Below are positions 30,955 through 44,266 of a DNA stretch of 64,000 nt, in pieces (the first letter of the stretch is position 1; every line of letters starts with the position of its first letter). The notes under the pieces are model-generated. The model ran no database searches and was not told the origin of the DNA. It saw only the letters and a list, made by a program, of their open reading frames with translations. Origin of the DNA: Clostridia bacterium (lineage in GTDB: Bacteria; Bacillota; Clostridia; Oscillospirales; Acutalibacteraceae); contig JAFQEL010000031.1 in assembly GCA_017399065.1 (NCBI GenBank), forward strand, positions 62,001 to 126,000, read 5' to 3'. A program made the translations under genes and the position numbers.

Positions 30955-32151
30955 ATGTTGACGCTTGACAAGATTTTTGAAGCACAGGTGGTGCTCAAGG
31001 ACATTATTAGAGCTACAAAAGTTGTTCCTTCAAACGGAATTGCGGCGGATTGCCGACTATATCTGAAACCCGAAAACCTACAGAAAACGGGTTCTTTCAA
31101 GCTAAGAGGCTCAGGCTATAAAATCGCTACACTTTCCGATGAGGAAAAAGCAAGGGGCGTTATAGCCTGCTCGGCAGGAAATCACGCTCAGGGTGTTGCT
31201 CTTGCGGCGTCAAAGCACGGGATTAAATCGCTGATTTGCCTGCCCGACAGCGCACCGATTTCAAAAGTTGAGGCAACAAAGAGCTATGGCGCCGATGTCT
31301 GTCTTGTCAACGGATGCTATGACGATGCTTATGCAAAAGCACTACAGCTTAAAGATGAAATGGGTTACACCTTTGTTCATCCGTTTGATGACGAAGCAGT
31401 GATTGCAGGTCAGGGAACTATCGGTCTTGAAATTGCAAATGACCTTGATGACGTTGATGCGGTTATCGTTCCGATCGGCGGAGGCGGACTAATTTCGGGT
31501 GTTGCCTATGCGCTAAAATCAATCCGACCTTCAATCAAGGTTTACGGTGTTCAGGCGGCAGGTGCTCCGAGTATGTTCAATTCACTCAAAAGCGGGAATA
31601 TAGAATGTCTTGAATCTGTTTCCACCATAGCAGATGGTATCGCCGTAAAACAGCCGGGTGAACACACATTTGACCTTATCAACAGGTATGTTGATGATAT
31701 AGCTCTTGTAACAGAGGATGAAATTGCAGGCGCAATCCTTGAACTGATTGAAAAGCAGAAAATGATTGCCGAAGGTGCAGGAGCGGTTTCCGTTGCGGCG
31801 GCAATGTTCAACAAGTTCCCGATTCAGGGAAAAAAGGTAGTCAGCCTTGTTTCTGGCGGAAACATAGATGTTACAAGCCTTTCAAGAGTAATTGAGCGAG
31901 GTCTTATTAAATCGGGCAGAACCTCAAGTATGCTTATTGAACTGATTGATAAACCGGGTCAGTTGAAAGACGTTTCAAGAATAATCGCAGACTGCGGCGG
32001 AAACGTTACGGGTGTTCACCACGAGCGTGCAGGCAGCACGGAAAGCGTAAACGGCTGCTATCTTCGAATCACAATGGAAACCCGGAATTATGAGCATGTG
32101 CTTGAAATTAAAGAAGCACTTAAGAGCGAGGACTTCAAAATTGTAGAATGA
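30955..32151 (+). CDS. ilvA: Threonine ammonia-lyase with ACT domain
   Basis: A 398-residue PLP enzyme converting threonine to 2-oxobutanoate, the entry step to isoleucine. QKTGSFKLRGSGYKI holds the PLP lysine; SAGNHAQGVALAAS and PIGGGGLISG bind the cofactor phosphate. The C-terminal ACT domain (MLIELIDKPGQLKDVSRII, from about 325) suggests feedback control, as in short-type IlvA/TdcB proteins. The start at 30955 follows GGAGTG and lies downstream of the T-box terminator; an upstream in-frame ATG falls inside the T-box and is rejected. First gene of the operon. Confidence 0.95.
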   Translation: MLTLDKIFEAQVVLKDIIRATKVVPSNGIAADCRLYLKPENLQKTGSFKLRGSGYKIATLSDEEKARGVIACSAGNHAQGVALAASKHGIKSLICLPDSAPISKVEATKSYGADVCLVNGCYDDAYAKALQLKDEMGYTFVHPFDDEAVIAGQGTIGLEIANDLDDVDAVIVPIGGGGLISGVAYALKSIRPSIKVYGVQAAGAPSMFNSLKSGNIECLESVSTIADGIAVKQPGEHTFDLINRYVDDIALVTEDEIAGAILELIEKQKMIAEGAGAVSVAAAMFNKFPIQGKKVVSLVSGGNIDVTSLSRVIERGLIKSGRTSSMLIELIDKPGQLKDVSRIIADCGGNVTGVHHERAGSTESVNGCYLRITMETRNYEHVLEIKEALKSEDFKIVE

Positions 32152-32168
32152 TTAAGAGGTGTTATTTT

Positions 32169-33839
32169 ATGATGAATTCAACCAAATACCGAGTGGGATA
32201 TTATCCGGTCGATAAAAAATATAACAAGTGGGTTAATAAAGACCATATAGAAAAAGCACCGCAGTGGTGCAGCGTTGATATGCGTGACGGAAATCAGAGC
32301 CTTGTTATTCCGATGAGCCTTGAAGAAAAGCTTGAATTTTATAAGCTTTTGCTTGAGGTCGGATTTAAGGAAATTGAGGTCGGCTTCCCCGCAGCATCGG
32401 AAACGGAATATGAATTTTTGCGTACACTCATCGACAATAATATGATTCCTGATGATGTTACCGTGCAGGTGCTCACCCAATGCAGAGAGCATATTATCCG
32501 CAAGACCTTTGATGCCTGCAAGGGTGCACCGAGTGCAATAATTCACTTTTATAATTCCGTAAGCGTTGCTCAGAGAGAACAGGTTTTCGGAAAATCCAAA
32601 GAAGAAATTAAGAAAATTGCCGTTGACGGCGCAAAACTTGTCAAGAAACTCGCTTCGGAATATGAAGGCAATTTCAGATTTGAGTATTCTCCGGAAAGTT
32701 TTACGGGAACGGAGACCGAATATGCTCTTGAGGTATGCAACGCTGTTCTTGGCGTGCTTGAACCGAGTGAAGCAAACAACGTTATTATCAATCTCCCCGT
32801 AACGGTTGAAATGAGCAGCCCTCACGTTTACGCAAGTCAGGTCGAATATATGCACGAAAATCTCAAATACCGTGAGAATGTCACGATTTCACTTCATCCC
32901 CATAACGACAGAGGAACGGGCGTTGCCGATGCCGAGCTTGCGATTCTTGCAGGTGCAGACAGAATTGAAGGCACTATTTTCGGCAACGGCGAAAGAACGG
33001 GCAACGTTGATATCGTTACTCTTGCGATGAATATGTATTCCCACGGCGTTGACCCGAAGCTTGATTTTTCGGATATGCCGAGACTTGTTGAAATATACGA
33101 AAGATGCACGAGAATGCACGTTTACGAGCGTTCTCCCTATGCAGGTGCACTTGTTTTTGCCGCATTTTCGGGCAGTCATCAGGACGCAATCGCAAAGGGA
33201 ATGAAATACAGAAACAAAAAAAGACTTCACGAATGGAGCGTGCCGTATATTCCGATTGACCCCCACGATATAAGCCGAACTTATGATGCAGATGTAATCA
33301 GAGTCAATTCACAAAGCGGTAAAGGCGGAATCGGTTATCTTATCGAGCAGAATTACGGCTATATTCTCCCGAAGAAAATGAGTGAGGAGCTCAGTTACCT
33401 GTGTAAGCATATTTCCGACAGCGAACACAGAGAGCTTAAGGCCGACGAGGTTTTTGAAATTTTCAAGACAAATTATCTTTACGATGAAACTCCGATTTCG
33501 ATAGCATATTTTGATTTTATGCGTGAAAACGATACGGTGAAAATTGAAATAACCTTTTCGAAAGACGGCGAAGAAACCGATATGCAGGCTGAGGGCAACG
33601 GCTCACTCAATGCCGTCAACAACGCACTCAAAGCCTATACAAATGAAAACTACACCCTGCAGGTGTTTACACAGCACAGTATGCAGGGTCAGGGCTCACA
33701 AAGCGTTGCGGCATCTTATGTCGGTCTTGAAAGAGAAAATGGTGAAATGTTCTGGGGTGCAGGCACCCACACCGATATCATCAAAGCAAGCACCAATGCA
33801 CTTCTCAACGCATTCCACAATATGACAAAAGGAGGATAA
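32169..33839 (+). CDS. leuA: 2-isopropylmalate synthase
   Basis: A 556-residue enzyme of the long (LeuA2) type that condenses acetyl-CoA and 2-oxoisovalerate, the first committed leucine step. [13 protein letters not shown] begins the TIM barrel with the metal Asp; [17 protein letters not shown] supplies the metal histidines. The C-terminal regulatory domain (from about 430; [15 protein letters not shown]) binds leucine for feedback inhibition. The start at 32169 is chosen for AGAGGTG nine bases upstream; an ATG overlapping the ilvA stop at 32148 lacks a ribosome site. Confidence 0.94.
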   Translation: MMNSTKYRVGYYPVDKKYNKWVNKDHIEKAPQWCSVDMRDGNQSLVIPMSLEEKLEFYKLLLEVGFKEIEVGFPAASETEYEFLRTLIDNNMIPDDVTVQVLTQCREHIIRKTFDACKGAPSAIIHFYNSVSVAQREQVFGKSKEEIKKIAVDGAKLVKKLASEYEGNFRFEYSPESFTGTETEYALEVCNAVLGVLEPSEANNVIINLPVTVEMSSPHVYASQVEYMHENLKYRENVTISLHPHNDRGTGVADAELAILAGADRIEGTIFGNGERTGNVDIVTLAMNMYSHGVDPKLDFSDMPRLVEIYERCTRMHVYERSPYAGALVFAAFSGSHQDAIAKGMKYRNKKRLHEWSVPYIPIDPHDISRTYDADVIRVNSQSGKGGIGYLIEQNYGYILPKKMSEELSYLCKHISDSEHRELKADEVFEIFKTNYLYDETPISIAYFDFMRENDTVKIEITFSKDGEETDMQAEGNGSLNAVNNALKAYTNENYTLQVFTQHSMQGQGSQSVAASYVGLERENGEMFWGAGTHTDIIKASTNALLNAFHNMTKGG

Positions 33840-33843
33840 TAAA

Positions 33844-35103
33844 ATGGGAATGACCTTGACACAAAAAATCCTTGCCGCCCACGCAGGTCTTGAAAGCGTG
33901 ACGGCAGGTCAGCTTATAAACGCAAAGCTTGACATAGTTCTCGGCAATGATATAACAACTCCGGTTGCCGTCAATGAATTCAAAAAAGCAGGTTTCGACA
34001 AAGTTTTTGATAAAGACAGAGTGGCGATTGTTCTTGACCATTTTGTTCCCAATAAAGATATAAAGGCCGCCGAGCAGTCGAAGCAATGCCGTGAATTTGC
34101 TTGTTCACATTGTGTGAGCCATTTTTACGACGTCGGCAAAATGGGTATTGAACACGCTTTACTCCCCGAGCAGGGAGTTGTTACCGCAGGCGACTGCATT
34201 ATCGGCGCAGACAGCCACACCTGCACCTACGGAGCATTGGGCGCATTCTCAACGGGTGTCGGCTCAACGGATATGGCAGCAGGAATGGCAACCGGTACGG
34301 CTTGGTTCAAAGTTCCCTCCTCTATAAAATTCATTCTTAAAAATAAGCTTCCGTCAAACTGCAGCGGCAAGGACGTAATCCTCACAATTATCGGTATGAT
34401 AGGCGTTGACGGTGCACTTTATAAGAGCATGGAATTTACGGGTGACGGTGTAGCTTCTCTTTCAATGGATGACCGCCTCTGCATTTGTAATATGGCGATT
34501 GAAGCAGGTGCAAAGAACGGAATTTTCCCCGTTGATGAAGTAACAAAGGCATATATGAACGGCAGATGCGAGAGACCCCCCGTTGTTTATGAAGCGGATG
34601 CAGATGCGGAATATGAAAAAGTATTTGATATTGACCTTTCAGAAATCGTGCCGACCGTCGCTTGTCCTCATCTTCCCGAAAACACTCACCCCGCAAGCGA
34701 GCTTTCAGATATAAAAATCGATCAGGTTGTTATAGGCTCCTGCACAAACGGCAGAATGGAAGATATGGAAACAGCTTATAGAATCCTTAACGGAAACAAG
34801 GTTGCAGACGGAGTGAGATGTATCATCATTCCGGGTACAATGCAGATTCTGCGCGAATGCGTTGAAAATGGTTATTATACCGCTTTCATCGATGCAGGTG
34901 CAGTTGTTTCAACCCCGACCTGCGGACCGTGCCTTGGCGGATATATGGGCATTCTTGCGGCAGGCGAAAGATGTATTGCCACCACAAACCGCAACTTTGT
35001 CGGCAGAATGGGTCACGTTGAAAGCGAGGTTTACCTCGCAAGCCCTGCAACTGCGGCGGCAAGTGCTTTGACAGGCTATATCACAGAGCCGAAGGAGGTC
35101 TGA
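33844..35103 (+). CDS. leuC: 3-isopropylmalate dehydratase, large subunit
   Basis: A 419-residue aconitase-family subunit isomerising 2- to 3-isopropylmalate. [21 protein letters not shown] and the Fe-S ligands in [11 protein letters not shown] and [10 protein letters not shown] (Cys pair) are intact. AGGAGG lies immediately upstream. The length fits the archaeal/clostridial LeuC form that pairs with a short separate LeuD, which follows three bases later. Confidence 0.96.
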   Translation: MGMTLTQKILAAHAGLESVTAGQLINAKLDIVLGNDITTPVAVNEFKKAGFDKVFDKDRVAIVLDHFVPNKDIKAAEQSKQCREFACSHCVSHFYDVGKMGIEHALLPEQGVVTAGDCIIGADSHTCTYGALGAFSTGVGSTDMAAGMATGTAWFKVPSSIKFILKNKLPSNCSGKDVILTIIGMIGVDGALYKSMEFTGDGVASLSMDDRLCICNMAIEAGAKNGIFPVDEVTKAYMNGRCERPPVVYEADADAEYEKVFDIDLSEIVPTVACPHLPENTHPASELSDIKIDQVVIGSCTNGRMEDMETAYRILNGNKVADGVRCIIIPGTMQILRECVENGYYTAFIDAGAVVSTPTCGPCLGGYMGILAAGERCIATTNRNFVGRMGHVESEVYLASPATAAASALTGYITEPKEV

Positions 35104-35106
35104 TTT

Positions 35107-35604
35107 ATGAATACAAAAGGTAAAGTATTCAAATATCCCGATAATGTTGATACCGATGTTATCATTCCCGCACGCTATCTCAACACCGCAAATGCGCAGG
35201 AACTTGCGCTTCACTGTATGGAAGATATTGATACGGAATTTGTTAAGAAAGTCGAAAAAGGCGACATTATGGTTGCAGGCTGGAATTTCGGCTGCGGATC
35301 ATCGAGAGAACACGCTCCGCTTGTTATCAAAACCTGCGGTACAGGCTGTGTAATCGCCAAAAGCTTTGCAAGAATTTTTTACCGCAACGCAATCAATATC
35401 GGACTCCCGATTCTTGAATGCGAAGAAGCGGCGGAAGAAATAAACGCAAACGATGAGGTCAGCGTTGATTTTGATACGGGGTTAATTACTAACCACACAA
35501 GCGGTAAAACCTATAAAGCACAGCCTTTCCCGCCGTTTATTCAGAATATTATCAAGTGCGGTGGACTTCTCAAATCCCTGAAAGAAGGCGAAGACAATGA
35601 CTAA
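35107..35604 (+). CDS. leuD: 3-isopropylmalate dehydratase, small subunit
   Basis: A 165-residue swivel-domain partner of Leu[16 protein letters not shown] and [18 protein letters not shown] form the substrate-binding loops. Its 3' end overlaps the start of leuB by eight bases, so expression is coupled. Confidence 0.96.
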   Translation: MNTKGKVFKYPDNVDTDVIIPARYLNTANAQELALHCMEDIDTEFVKKVEKGDIMVAGWNFGCGSSREHAPLVIKTCGTGCVIAKSFARIFYRNAINIGLPILECEEAAEEINANDEVSVDFDTGLITNHTSGKTYKAQPFPPFIQNIIKCGGLLKSLKEGEDND

Positions 35605-36676
35605 AAATATAGCCGTTATCAGAGGCGACGGAATCGGTCCCGAAATCCTTGAGCAGGCACTCAAAGTTCTTGATAAAATTGCTGAAATTTACGGTCATAC
35701 ATTCAACTATACCGACGTTGATATGGGCGGCTGTGCCATCGATAAATGGGGCAATCCCCTGCCTGAAGAAATGCTTAAAAAGTGCGTTGAAAGTGACAGC
35801 GTTTTGCTCGGTGCGGTAGGCGGCGAAAAATGGAACAATGTTCCCGGCGATATGCGACCCGAAAAAGGACTTCTCCGGCTTCGTGCAGGAATGGGTGTTT
35901 ATTCCAACAACCGTCCTGCGAAAATCTGGAAACAGCTTGCAGATGCTTCACCGCTGAAAAAAGAAATCGTTGATAAGGGTATTGATTTCATCATTGTCCG
36001 TGAGCTTATCGGAGGAATTTACTTCGGTGAACATACAACATCCGAAGAAAACAGCGAAAAGAAAGCCGTTGATGTTTTAAGCTATACCGAAAGTGAGATT
36101 GAAAGAATAGGCAGAATCGGCTTTGAAACCGCAAGAAAGAGAAACAAAAGGCTTTGCTCGGTTGAAAAAAGCAACGTGCTTGATTCAAGCCGCCTGTGGA
36201 AAGCCGTTATGCACCGTCTTGAAAAAGAATATCCCGATGTTGAGCTTTCCGATATGCTGGTCGATAATTGTGCGATGCAGATTGTCAAGAATCCTGCACA
36301 GTTTGATGTTATCGTAACGGAAAATATGTTTGGTGACATTCTTTCCGATGAGGCTTCGATGATAACGGGTTCAATCGGTATGATTCCCTCGTCAAGCCTT
36401 GGCGCAACCTCCTGCGGACTTTATGAGCCGATTCACGGTTCTGCTCCCGACATTGCAGGAATGGATATTGCAAACCCAATCGGAACAATTCTTTCGTCGG
36501 CAATGATGCTGCGTTACAGCTTCGATATGTCAAAAGAAGCCGATGCAATCGAAAATGCCGTTTCAGCCGTTCTTGATGAAGGCTTCAGAACTGCCGATAT
36601 TATGAGCAATGGCTGTAAAAAAGTCGGTTGCTCCGAAATGGGCAAACTTATTATTTCCCAACTTGAGAGGAAGTGA
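35597..36676 (+). CDS. leuB: 3-isopropylmalate dehydrogenase
   Basis: A 359-residue NAD-dependent beta-decarboxylating dehydrogenase giving the leucine 2-oxo acid. [64 protein letters not shown] and [12 protein letters not shown] are the standard substrate, metal and cofactor segments. It overlaps leuD and is followed after four bases by the ilvB start. Confidence 0.97.
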   Translation: MTKNIAVIRGDGIGPEILEQALKVLDKIAEIYGHTFNYTDVDMGGCAIDKWGNPLPEEMLKKCVESDSVLLGAVGGEKWNNVPGDMRPEKGLLRLRAGMGVYSNNRPAKIWKQLADASPLKKEIVDKGIDFIIVRELIGGIYFGEHTTSEENSEKKAVDVLSYTESEIERIGRIGFETARKRNKRLCSVEKSNVLDSSRLWKAVMHRLEKEYPDVELSDMLVDNCAMQIVKNPAQFDVIVTENMFGDILSDEASMITGSIGMIPSSSLGATSCGLYEPIHGSAPDIAGMDIANPIGTILSSAMMLRYSFDMSKEADAIENAVSAVLDEGFRTADIMSNGCKKVGCSEMGKLIISQLERK

Positions 36677-36680
36677 TAAT

Positions 36681-38350
36681 GTGAAATTATCAGGTGCGGA
36701 TATAATCGTCAGAACTCTGATTGAGCAAGGATGCGAAACCGTTTTCGGTTATCCCGGCGGTCAGATTCTGAACGTTTACGATTCGCTTTATAAATATCAG
36801 AATGAAATAACGCATATCCTCACCGCTCACGAGCAAGGTGCGGCACACGCCGCAGACGGATATGCACGCACGACGGGTAAAGTCGGCGTTGTTATTTCAA
36901 CATCGGGTCCGGGTGCAACAAATCTTGTAACAGGTATCGCAACCGCTTATCTCGATTCAATTCCTATGGTTGCAATCTGCGGCAACGTTCCAACAACGCA
37001 GATAGGCTCGGACAGCTTTCAGGAAATCGACATAACAGGTGTAACTTTGCCGATAACCAAACATAATTACTTTGTGGGTGTGGTTGAGGATTTGGCGGAC
37101 ACAATCCGTGAAGCGTTTGTGCTTGCAAAGTCGGGCAGACCCGGCCCCGTGCTCATTGACGTTCCGAAAGACGTTCAGATTGCAACGTGTGAATATGAGC
37201 CCAAACCGCCTGCAGAAAAAGAAAAAAGCCACGCCGCAAAGGATATCCGAATTGATGAAGCGGCAAAGCTGATAAACTCATCAAAACGTCCGTTTATCTA
37301 TTTCGGCGGCGGACTTATAGCCGCTGATGCGCAGGAAGAAATGCTTGCTCTTGCCGAAAGAATCGATGCTCCCGTCGGCTGTTCTCTTATGGGACTTTCC
37401 GCAATCCCGACGGATAATCCAAGATTTCTCGGTATGCAGGGAATGCACGGTCACTATGCATCGTCAATGGCAATGCATAACGCAGACTGCATAATTTCTC
37501 TCGGTGTCCGTTTCAATGACCGTGTTACGGGTAACCGTCAGAAATTTGCAACGGGTGCAAAAATCATTCACATTGACGTTGACGGCTCGGAGCTGTGCAA
37601 AACGGTCAATGCAGCCTGCGGACTTCGTGGTGACGTGAAGCTCACACTTCAGGAACTTCTGCCATTGCTTAATGAAAATAAAAAAACCGAATGGTCAGCA
37701 AAAGTGGCGGATTTTCTTAAAGATGAAGAACGCTTTGCCGATAACCGTGAGGGCATGACTCCAAGAAATGCAATTTTGACTCTTAACAAATATCTCGGCG
37801 AAAACACCGCTGTTTGCACCGATGTCGGTCAGCATCAGATGTGGTCGGCACAAAACCTTAAATTCAGAACTCCACGCCGTTTTGTTTCAAGCGGCGGACT
37901 CGGCACGATGGGCTTCGGAACGGGTGCAGCAATCGGTGCGGCATTCGGAACAAAGGAGAGAAGTGTTCTTGTAACGGGTGACGGCAGCTTCGGAATGACT
38001 CTACAGGAGCTTGCGACCGCAGTTACATATAACGTTCCGATTGTTATTTTGATTATGAACAACGGAGTTCTCGGTATGGTGCGCCAATGGCAGACTCTTT
38101 TTTATGACAAGCATTATTCAAACACCGTTCTTAACCGTAAAACCGATTTTGTGGGGCTTGCAAAAGCTTTCGGTGCAGACGGTATGGCGGCAACAAACCT
38201 TGATGAGCTTGAGAATGCTCTTGAAAAAGCATTTTCATATAACGGAACATTTGTTGTTGACTGTTTGATCGATAAAGATGAATTTGTTCTTCCCATGCTT
38301 CCGCCGGGCGGCAGTATGGATGATATTATGACAGAATTGGAGGCGGTAAA

Positions 38351-38354
<4 letters not shown>
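36681..38354 (+). CDS. ilvB: Acetolactate synthase, large (catalytic) subunit
   Basis: A 557-residue ThDP enzyme forming acetolactate or acetohydroxybutyrate for Val/Leu and Ile. Starts with GTG at 36681 (VKLSGADIIVRTLIEQG), four bases after the leuB stop and preceded by GAGGAAG; earlier in-frame codons would run into leuB. FGYPGGQIL, the catalytic-Glu region AHEQGAAHAADGYAR and the ThDP motif TGDGSFGMTLQEL...NNGVLG are present. Forms a complex with IlvN, which overlaps its stop. Confidence 0.96.
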
Positions 38355-39887
<1,533 letters not shown>

Positions 39888-39902
39888 TAAGGATTGATTT
39901 TT

Positions 39903-41558
39903 ATGAAAAGTGATTCATTAAAATTCGGAACACAGAACGCTCCCCACAGAGCGTTATATCACGCACTCGGTCTGACTGACGAAGAAATGGAAAGACCGCT
40001 TGTCGGAATAGTCAGCTCATATAACGAAATCGTGCCCGGCCATATGAACATAGATAAAATCGTTGATGCCGTAAAAATCGGTGTTGCAATGGCAGGCGGA
40101 ACGCCGATTGTTTTTCCTGCGATAGCTGTCTGTGACGGCATAGCAATGGGACACACGGGTATGAAATATTCGCTTGTAACACGTGACCTTATTGCCGATT
40201 CAACCGAAGCAATGGCTCTTGCCCACGGCTTTGACGCACTTGTTATGGTGCCCAACTGCGATAAGAATGTTCCCGGCTTACTCATGGCGGCGGCAAGGCT
40301 GAATATTCCAACCGTTTTTGTCAGCGGCGGTCCGATGCTTGCAGGCAGAGTGAACGGCGCGAAAACAAGCCTTTCTTCAATCTTTGAAGCGGTAGGCGAA
40401 TACGGTGCAGGTAAAATTACCGAAGGGAAACTACGTGAATACGAGTGCAAAACCTGCCCGACCTGCGGCTCATGCTCGGGTATGTATACTGCAAATTCAA
40501 TGAACTGCCTCACCGAAGCTCTCGGTATGGGACTCAGAGGAAACGGCACAATTCCTGCCGTTTATTCTGCAAGAATCGAACTTGCAAAGCACGCAGGTAT
40601 GGCGGTTATGGATATGGTCAGGAAAAATATCCGTCCACGAGACATAATGACAGAGGAAGCATTTATGAACGCTTTGACAGTTGATATGGCTCTCGGCTGT
40701 TCAACAAACAGTATGCTTCATCTTCCCGCTATTGCCCACGAATGCTCAATTGAAATAAATCTTGATATTGCAAACAAGATAAGTGCGAAAACTCCGAACC
40801 TCTGTCACCTTGCACCCGCAGGCAGAACATACGTTGAAGATCTTGACGAAGCTGGCGGCGTTTATGCGGTTATGAACGAGCTTTCAAAGAAAAATCTTCT
40901 GAACCTCAATTGTATCACCGTAACGGGCAAAACAGTAGGTGAAAACATTGAAGGATGTATAAATCTGGATCACGGTGTCATCAGACCCGTTGATAATCCG
41001 TACAGCAAAACAGGCGGAATCGCTGTGCTCAGGGGAAACCTTGCCCCCGACGGCAGCGTTGTCAAACGTTCTGCGGTTCTGCCTGAAATGCTTGTTCACG
41101 AAGGCCCTGCAAAGGTTTTTGACTGCGAAGAAGATGCTCAGGCGGCAATCAATGCAGGCAAAATCAAATCGGGTGACGTTGTTGTCATCCGTTACGAAGG
41201 TCCAAAAGGCGGACCCGGTATGAGAGAGATGCTAAACCCAACGTCAGCTATAATGGGAATGGGTCTGGGCAGCAGCGTTGCACTTGTCACAGACGGCAGA
41301 TTCAGCGGCGCAACAAGAGGTGCATGCATCGGTCATGTTTCACCCGAAGCTGCAAGCGGCGGCATGATAGGAGTTGTTGAGGACGGCGATGTTATCAGCA
41401 TCAATATCCCCGAAAACAAGCTTGAACTGAAAGTGGACGAAAAAATTCTCGAAGAACGAATGAAAAACTTTGTTCCGAAGAAGAAAGAGCTTTCCGGTTA
41501 TCTGAAAAGATATGCCGCACTTGTTTCAAGCGGAGTGGAGGGTGCAATTCTGAAATGA
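39903..41558 (+). CDS. ilvD: Dihydroxy-acid dehydratase
   Basis: A 551-residue Fe-S dehydratase, the last shared step to the branched-chain 2-oxo acids. [19 protein letters not shown] and [20 protein letters not shown] hold the cluster cysteines; [21 protein letters not shown] is the C-terminal signature. The ATG at 39903 is preferred over an in-frame TTG nine bases earlier because AAGGA is correctly spaced. No branched-chain aminotransferase is present in the window. Confidence 0.97.
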   Translation: MKSDSLKFGTQNAPHRALYHALGLTDEEMERPLVGIVSSYNEIVPGHMNIDKIVDAVKIGVAMAGGTPIVFPAIAVCDGIAMGHTGMKYSLVTRDLIADSTEAMALAHGFDALVMVPNCDKNVPGLLMAAARLNIPTVFVSGGPMLAGRVNGAKTSLSSIFEAVGEYGAGKITEGKLREYECKTCPTCGSCSGMYTANSMNCLTEALGMGLRGNGTIPAVYSARIELAKHAGMAVMDMVRKNIRPRDIMTEEAFMNALTVDMALGCSTNSMLHLPAIAHECSIEINLDIANKISAKTPNLCHLAPAGRTYVEDLDEAGGVYAVMNELSKKNLLNLNCITVTGKTVGENIEGCINLDHGVIRPVDNPYSKTGGIAVLRGNLAPDGSVVKRSAVLPEMLVHEGPAKVFDCEEDAQAAINAGKIKSGDVVVIRYEGPKGGPGMREMLNPTSAIMGMGLGSSVALVTDGRFSGATRGACIGHVSPEAASGGMIGVVEDGDVISINIPENKLELKVDEKILEERMKNFVPKKKELSGYLKRYAALVSSGVEGAILK

Positions 41559-42745
41559 ATAATGAAAACCGGAAGGATTTATATTTAAAGCTAAACTCAC
41601 TTTGCATTTTCAGATCCTTGCTTTCAGATCCGGTAATCAGCAAGTTGATGAAATATCTTGAATGTATTGAAACCGCAGAAACATCTGAAAAAATCAGCCT
41701 TTATTCCGACTTTGTTTCTGCTTTATATTCCAATAATAAGGTCAGCCTTGCAAGGCACATACACACCGTTGTCGGAAACAATGAAAATGTCTATGTTAAG
41801 ATTATCGGCAGCGGTAAATCCGGCTCACCCACGATGAAAAAATGCGTTGATGCGGAGCTTGAAATTCTGCAATCGGTTGCAGATTTAACCCCTGCGGAGC
41901 TCCAAAGTGCGATTGATTGGAACGGATTTCTGCCCGTGTTCAAGGCTGAAAAGGTTGACTTGGCTAACGATTACGCAAAGCGAACAAAGAATATCGGCAA
42001 ATACGGTTACGGTATTTATGCAAAGAATCATATGTTCCGCATTAACGGCGGAAAAGTCGTTCCCGTTTTGCATCCCGATGAAACAATGCTTTCCGACCTT
42101 ATCGGATACGAGCGAGAAAAGAAAACTGTTCTTGATAACACAAAAGCTCTTCTTGAAGGCAGACCGGCGGCAAATATTCTGCTGACGGGAGATGCCGGTA
42201 CAGGTAAATCCTCAACGGTAAAAGCTGTTGTCAACGAGCTTTACAAAGAAGGCTTGCGGATAATCGAGGTGCGAAGGGAGCAGCTTCGTGAAATTCCTGT
42301 TATTCTCGACGAACTTTCGGATAATCCGTTGAAATTCATTCTGTTTATCGATGACTTATCTTTTCAGAATGATGACGATAATTTCAGCTCACTCAAAGCG
42401 ATTCTTGAAGGCTCAGTATCGACAAAATCAAAAAACGTTGCAATTTATGCAACAAGCAACCGCCGCCATCTTGTCAAAGAAAAATTCAGCGACCGTGAAG
42501 GTGACGACGTTCATTTCAACGATACTGTTCAGGAGATAATATCCCTTTCCGACAGGTTCGGAATACATATCACCTTCAACAAGCCGAACAAAGAAACCTA
42601 TCTTGATATCGTCCGCAGTCTTGCAAATAAAAAGCGCATAAAGTATGATACAGACGAGCTTGAAAGAAAAGCGGAACAGTTCGCACTCGAAAAAGGCTCA
42701 CGCTCCGCAAGAGCTGCAAAGCAGTTTGTTGAAAATATGATATAA
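41555..42745 (+). CDS. DUF815-family AAA+ ATPase
   Basis: A 396-residue P-loop ATPase. Residues 1-170 are a helical N-terminal region; [16 protein letters not shown] (about 205-220) is Walker [11 protein letters not shown] Walker B and [12 protein letters not shown] sensor 1, with [13 protein letters not shown] as the C-terminal arginine segment. The DUF815 family is found widely without a settled role. Its ATG overlaps the ilvD stop (ATGA), so it is made from the T-box-controlled operon. That coupling is unexpected for a pathway with no known need of it. Confidence 0.9.
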   Translation: MNNENRKDLYLKLNSLCIFRSLLSDPVISKLMKYLECIETAETSEKISLYSDFVSALYSNNKVSLARHIHTVVGNNENVYVKIIGSGKSGSPTMKKCVDAELEILQSVADLTPAELQSAIDWNGFLPVFKAEKVDLANDYAKRTKNIGKYGYGIYAKNHMFRINGGKVVPVLHPDETMLSDLIGYEREKKTVLDNTKALLEGRPAANILLTGDAGTGKSSTVKAVVNELYKEGLRIIEVRREQLREIPVILDELSDNPLKFILFIDDLSFQNDDDNFSSLKAILEGSVSTKSKNVAIYATSNRRHLVKEKFSDREGDDVHFNDTVQEIISLSDRFGIHITFNKPNKETYLDIVRSLANKKRIKYDTDELERKAEQFALEKGSRSARAAKQFVENMI

Positions 42746-42888
42746 AAATCAATCTGTTTGAAATTCGCCGTACTTTTATATTCCACGGTGGTGTTCTGCG
42801 CTATTAAATTTGAAACCAAAAGAACAGCGTTGTTTTTCTGACAAATTTCTAACAAACAGATGGAAAATGAGTTTTTGCGTGAATCACG

Positions 42889-43321
42889 GTGTATCAATGC
42901 TTGCGCAAATTGACCTTTTGGTTTCTTGAACTGAACTTTTGTCAGGTGATTCTGCAAGTTACCACGAAATGGAATGTCATTCCGCTATACGAGTGTCCCT
43001 GCCAACACTACGGTATCAACAAGTTAAACGAAGAATACGGGATTGACAAAGAAAACATTCAAAGGGCTATGTTCAAATTTATCGCCCCTGCTCCGGTACC
43101 GTATGCTGTGTTGGAAATGGCCCGCAGACAAACGGGATTTCAACAGAATGTGTGAGATTGAAGCGATGCTCAGAAACAGCCTTGCCGATGAACAGAAAGA
43201 GCTCTTCAAGGAATATGCGGATCTCTGGGGCTTGATTCTCGGCGACACTGCCTATGACAGTTTTAGATCCGGCTTCAAGTATGGTGCAGGGCTGGCATTT
43301 GATACATTTATGACCAATTAG
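42889..43321 (+). pseudogene. Disrupted small-protein gene fragments
   Basis: Two overlapping frames carry protein-like sequence: one to 43155 (YGINKLNEEYGIDKENIQRA) and one from about 43148 to 43321 (MCEIEAMLRNSLADEQKEL, then FRSGFKYGAGLAFDTF). The second resembles the C-terminal helices of small DUF6809-like proteins common in gut Clostridia. The pattern suggests a frameshifted or recombined remnant. A 57-residue product from the ATG at 43148 cannot be excluded. The 140 bases after the DUF815 gene hold nothing else recognisable. Confidence 0.4.
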
Positions 43322-43349
43322 GAATCCTGTTTTACAGGTTTATAACATA

Positions 43350-43383
43350 AAATGCTCCACAGAATTTTCTCTGCGGAGCATTT
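43350..43383. terminator. Bidirectional terminator before the nitroreductase gene
   Basis: AAATGCTCCACAGA (43350-43363) pairs with TCTGCGGAGCATTT (43370-43383) with one mismatch. It lies between converging transcription units and is followed by the leftward stop at 43388. Confidence 0.8.
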
Positions 43384-43387
43384 GTGT

Positions 43388-43918
43388 TTATTTAATGAAG
43401 TTGGTTTTGATTTTGTTTTCGGGGATATCACGCAGTTCGTATTTCTCGTCTGTTTTGCCGAGAATGATTGCACAGCAGGGGATCATTCCTTCGGGAAGAT
43501 TGAGTTCTTTCAGAAGCTCCTCGTTATTGTTGAGAAATCTGACCGCACCCCATATGTGGCAGGAACCTATACCGAGTTCGGTAGCAGCTATTGCCATATT
43601 CTGAACAAGAATTGCTGCATTTGAGAAGTTTACATTAACGCTCTTAAGGTCGGTTGAGGGGATAAGCGATGAAACAAGAATAACAGTCGGTGCACCGTAG
43701 AAGGGTCTGTGTTCGGTCTGGCTTTCGCAGTAATCTTCCCACTTGTTCAGAAACTCACGGTTGCTGATAACCGTGATGTTCAGAGTGTCAAAAAGTGCCC
43801 TGCCGACGGGTGATGCGTAAGCCGCTTTGAGAATCAGATTGAGTTCGGATTCGGTTATGCTTTCACCGTTATATGTACGTATTGATCTTCTGCTGAAAAG
43901 ATTATCAAATGTATTCAT
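43388..43918 (-). CDS. Nitroreductase-family FMN oxidoreductase
   Basis: A 176-residue short nitroreductase. FSRRSIRTYNGESITESEL is the N-terminal FMN-binding signature; LVQNMAIAATELGIGSCHIWGAVRFL and the C-terminal PCCAIILGKTDE complete the fold. Such enzymes reduce nitroaromatics, quinones or flavins with NAD(P)H; the substrate is open. AAGGAG precedes the ATG. Monocistronic. Confidence 0.92.
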   Translation of the reverse strand: MNTFDNLFSRRSIRTYNGESITESELNLILKAAYASPVGRALFDTLNITVISNREFLNKWEDYCESQTEHRPFYGAPTVILVSSLIPSTDLKSVNVNFSNAAILVQNMAIAATELGIGSCHIWGAVRFLNNNEELLKELNLPEGMIPCCAIILGKTDEKYELRDIPENKIKTNFIK

Positions 43919-43948
43919 TATTTTTCTCCTTCGTTTCTGTATAGAATA

Positions 43949-43977
43949 ATTATAATTCTGTCAGAACCTGATGTCAA
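43949..43977 (-). promoter_or_regulatory. Consensus promoter of the nitroreductase gene
   Basis: On the minus strand TTGACA (43972-43977), exactly 17 bases, TATAAT (43949-43954): a full sigma-A consensus, unusual for a constitutive single gene unless a repressor acts on it. Confidence 0.85.
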
Positions 43978-44205
43978 CATTCGCTTTTTTGCAAAAAAGT
44001 ACGGTTTGTTATCAAATTAAGGATAAAAAGGCTTTGCATTTTGCGGTTTTGTATATAATGGGATATATGAAAAATCCAATTGGAAGAATAACCAATTTTG
44101 TCAAGTTTCAGATATTTGAAAAAGTTTTCGCCTGATTATAAGCATTTACAAAAGGGGCTTTTATATAAAGAGTCTGATGAATGTCAATATGCTCAAACTA
44201 ATCTG

Positions 44206-44233
44206 TTGCAAAGAGAAAGCATTGTGATATAAT
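44206..44233 (+). promoter_or_regulatory. Predicted promoter of the GH93-like gene
   Basis: TTGCAA (44206-44211), 16 bases, TATAAT (44228-44233), about 33 bases before the ATG. Confidence 0.65.
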
Positions 44234-44266
44234 ATATTCATATAATTCAATGATGGGGCTGATAAA

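Noticed and set aside
43148-43321. Intact small gene
   Set aside because: Protein-like sequence is shared between two frames and no good ribosome site precedes the ATG, so a remnant is more likely.
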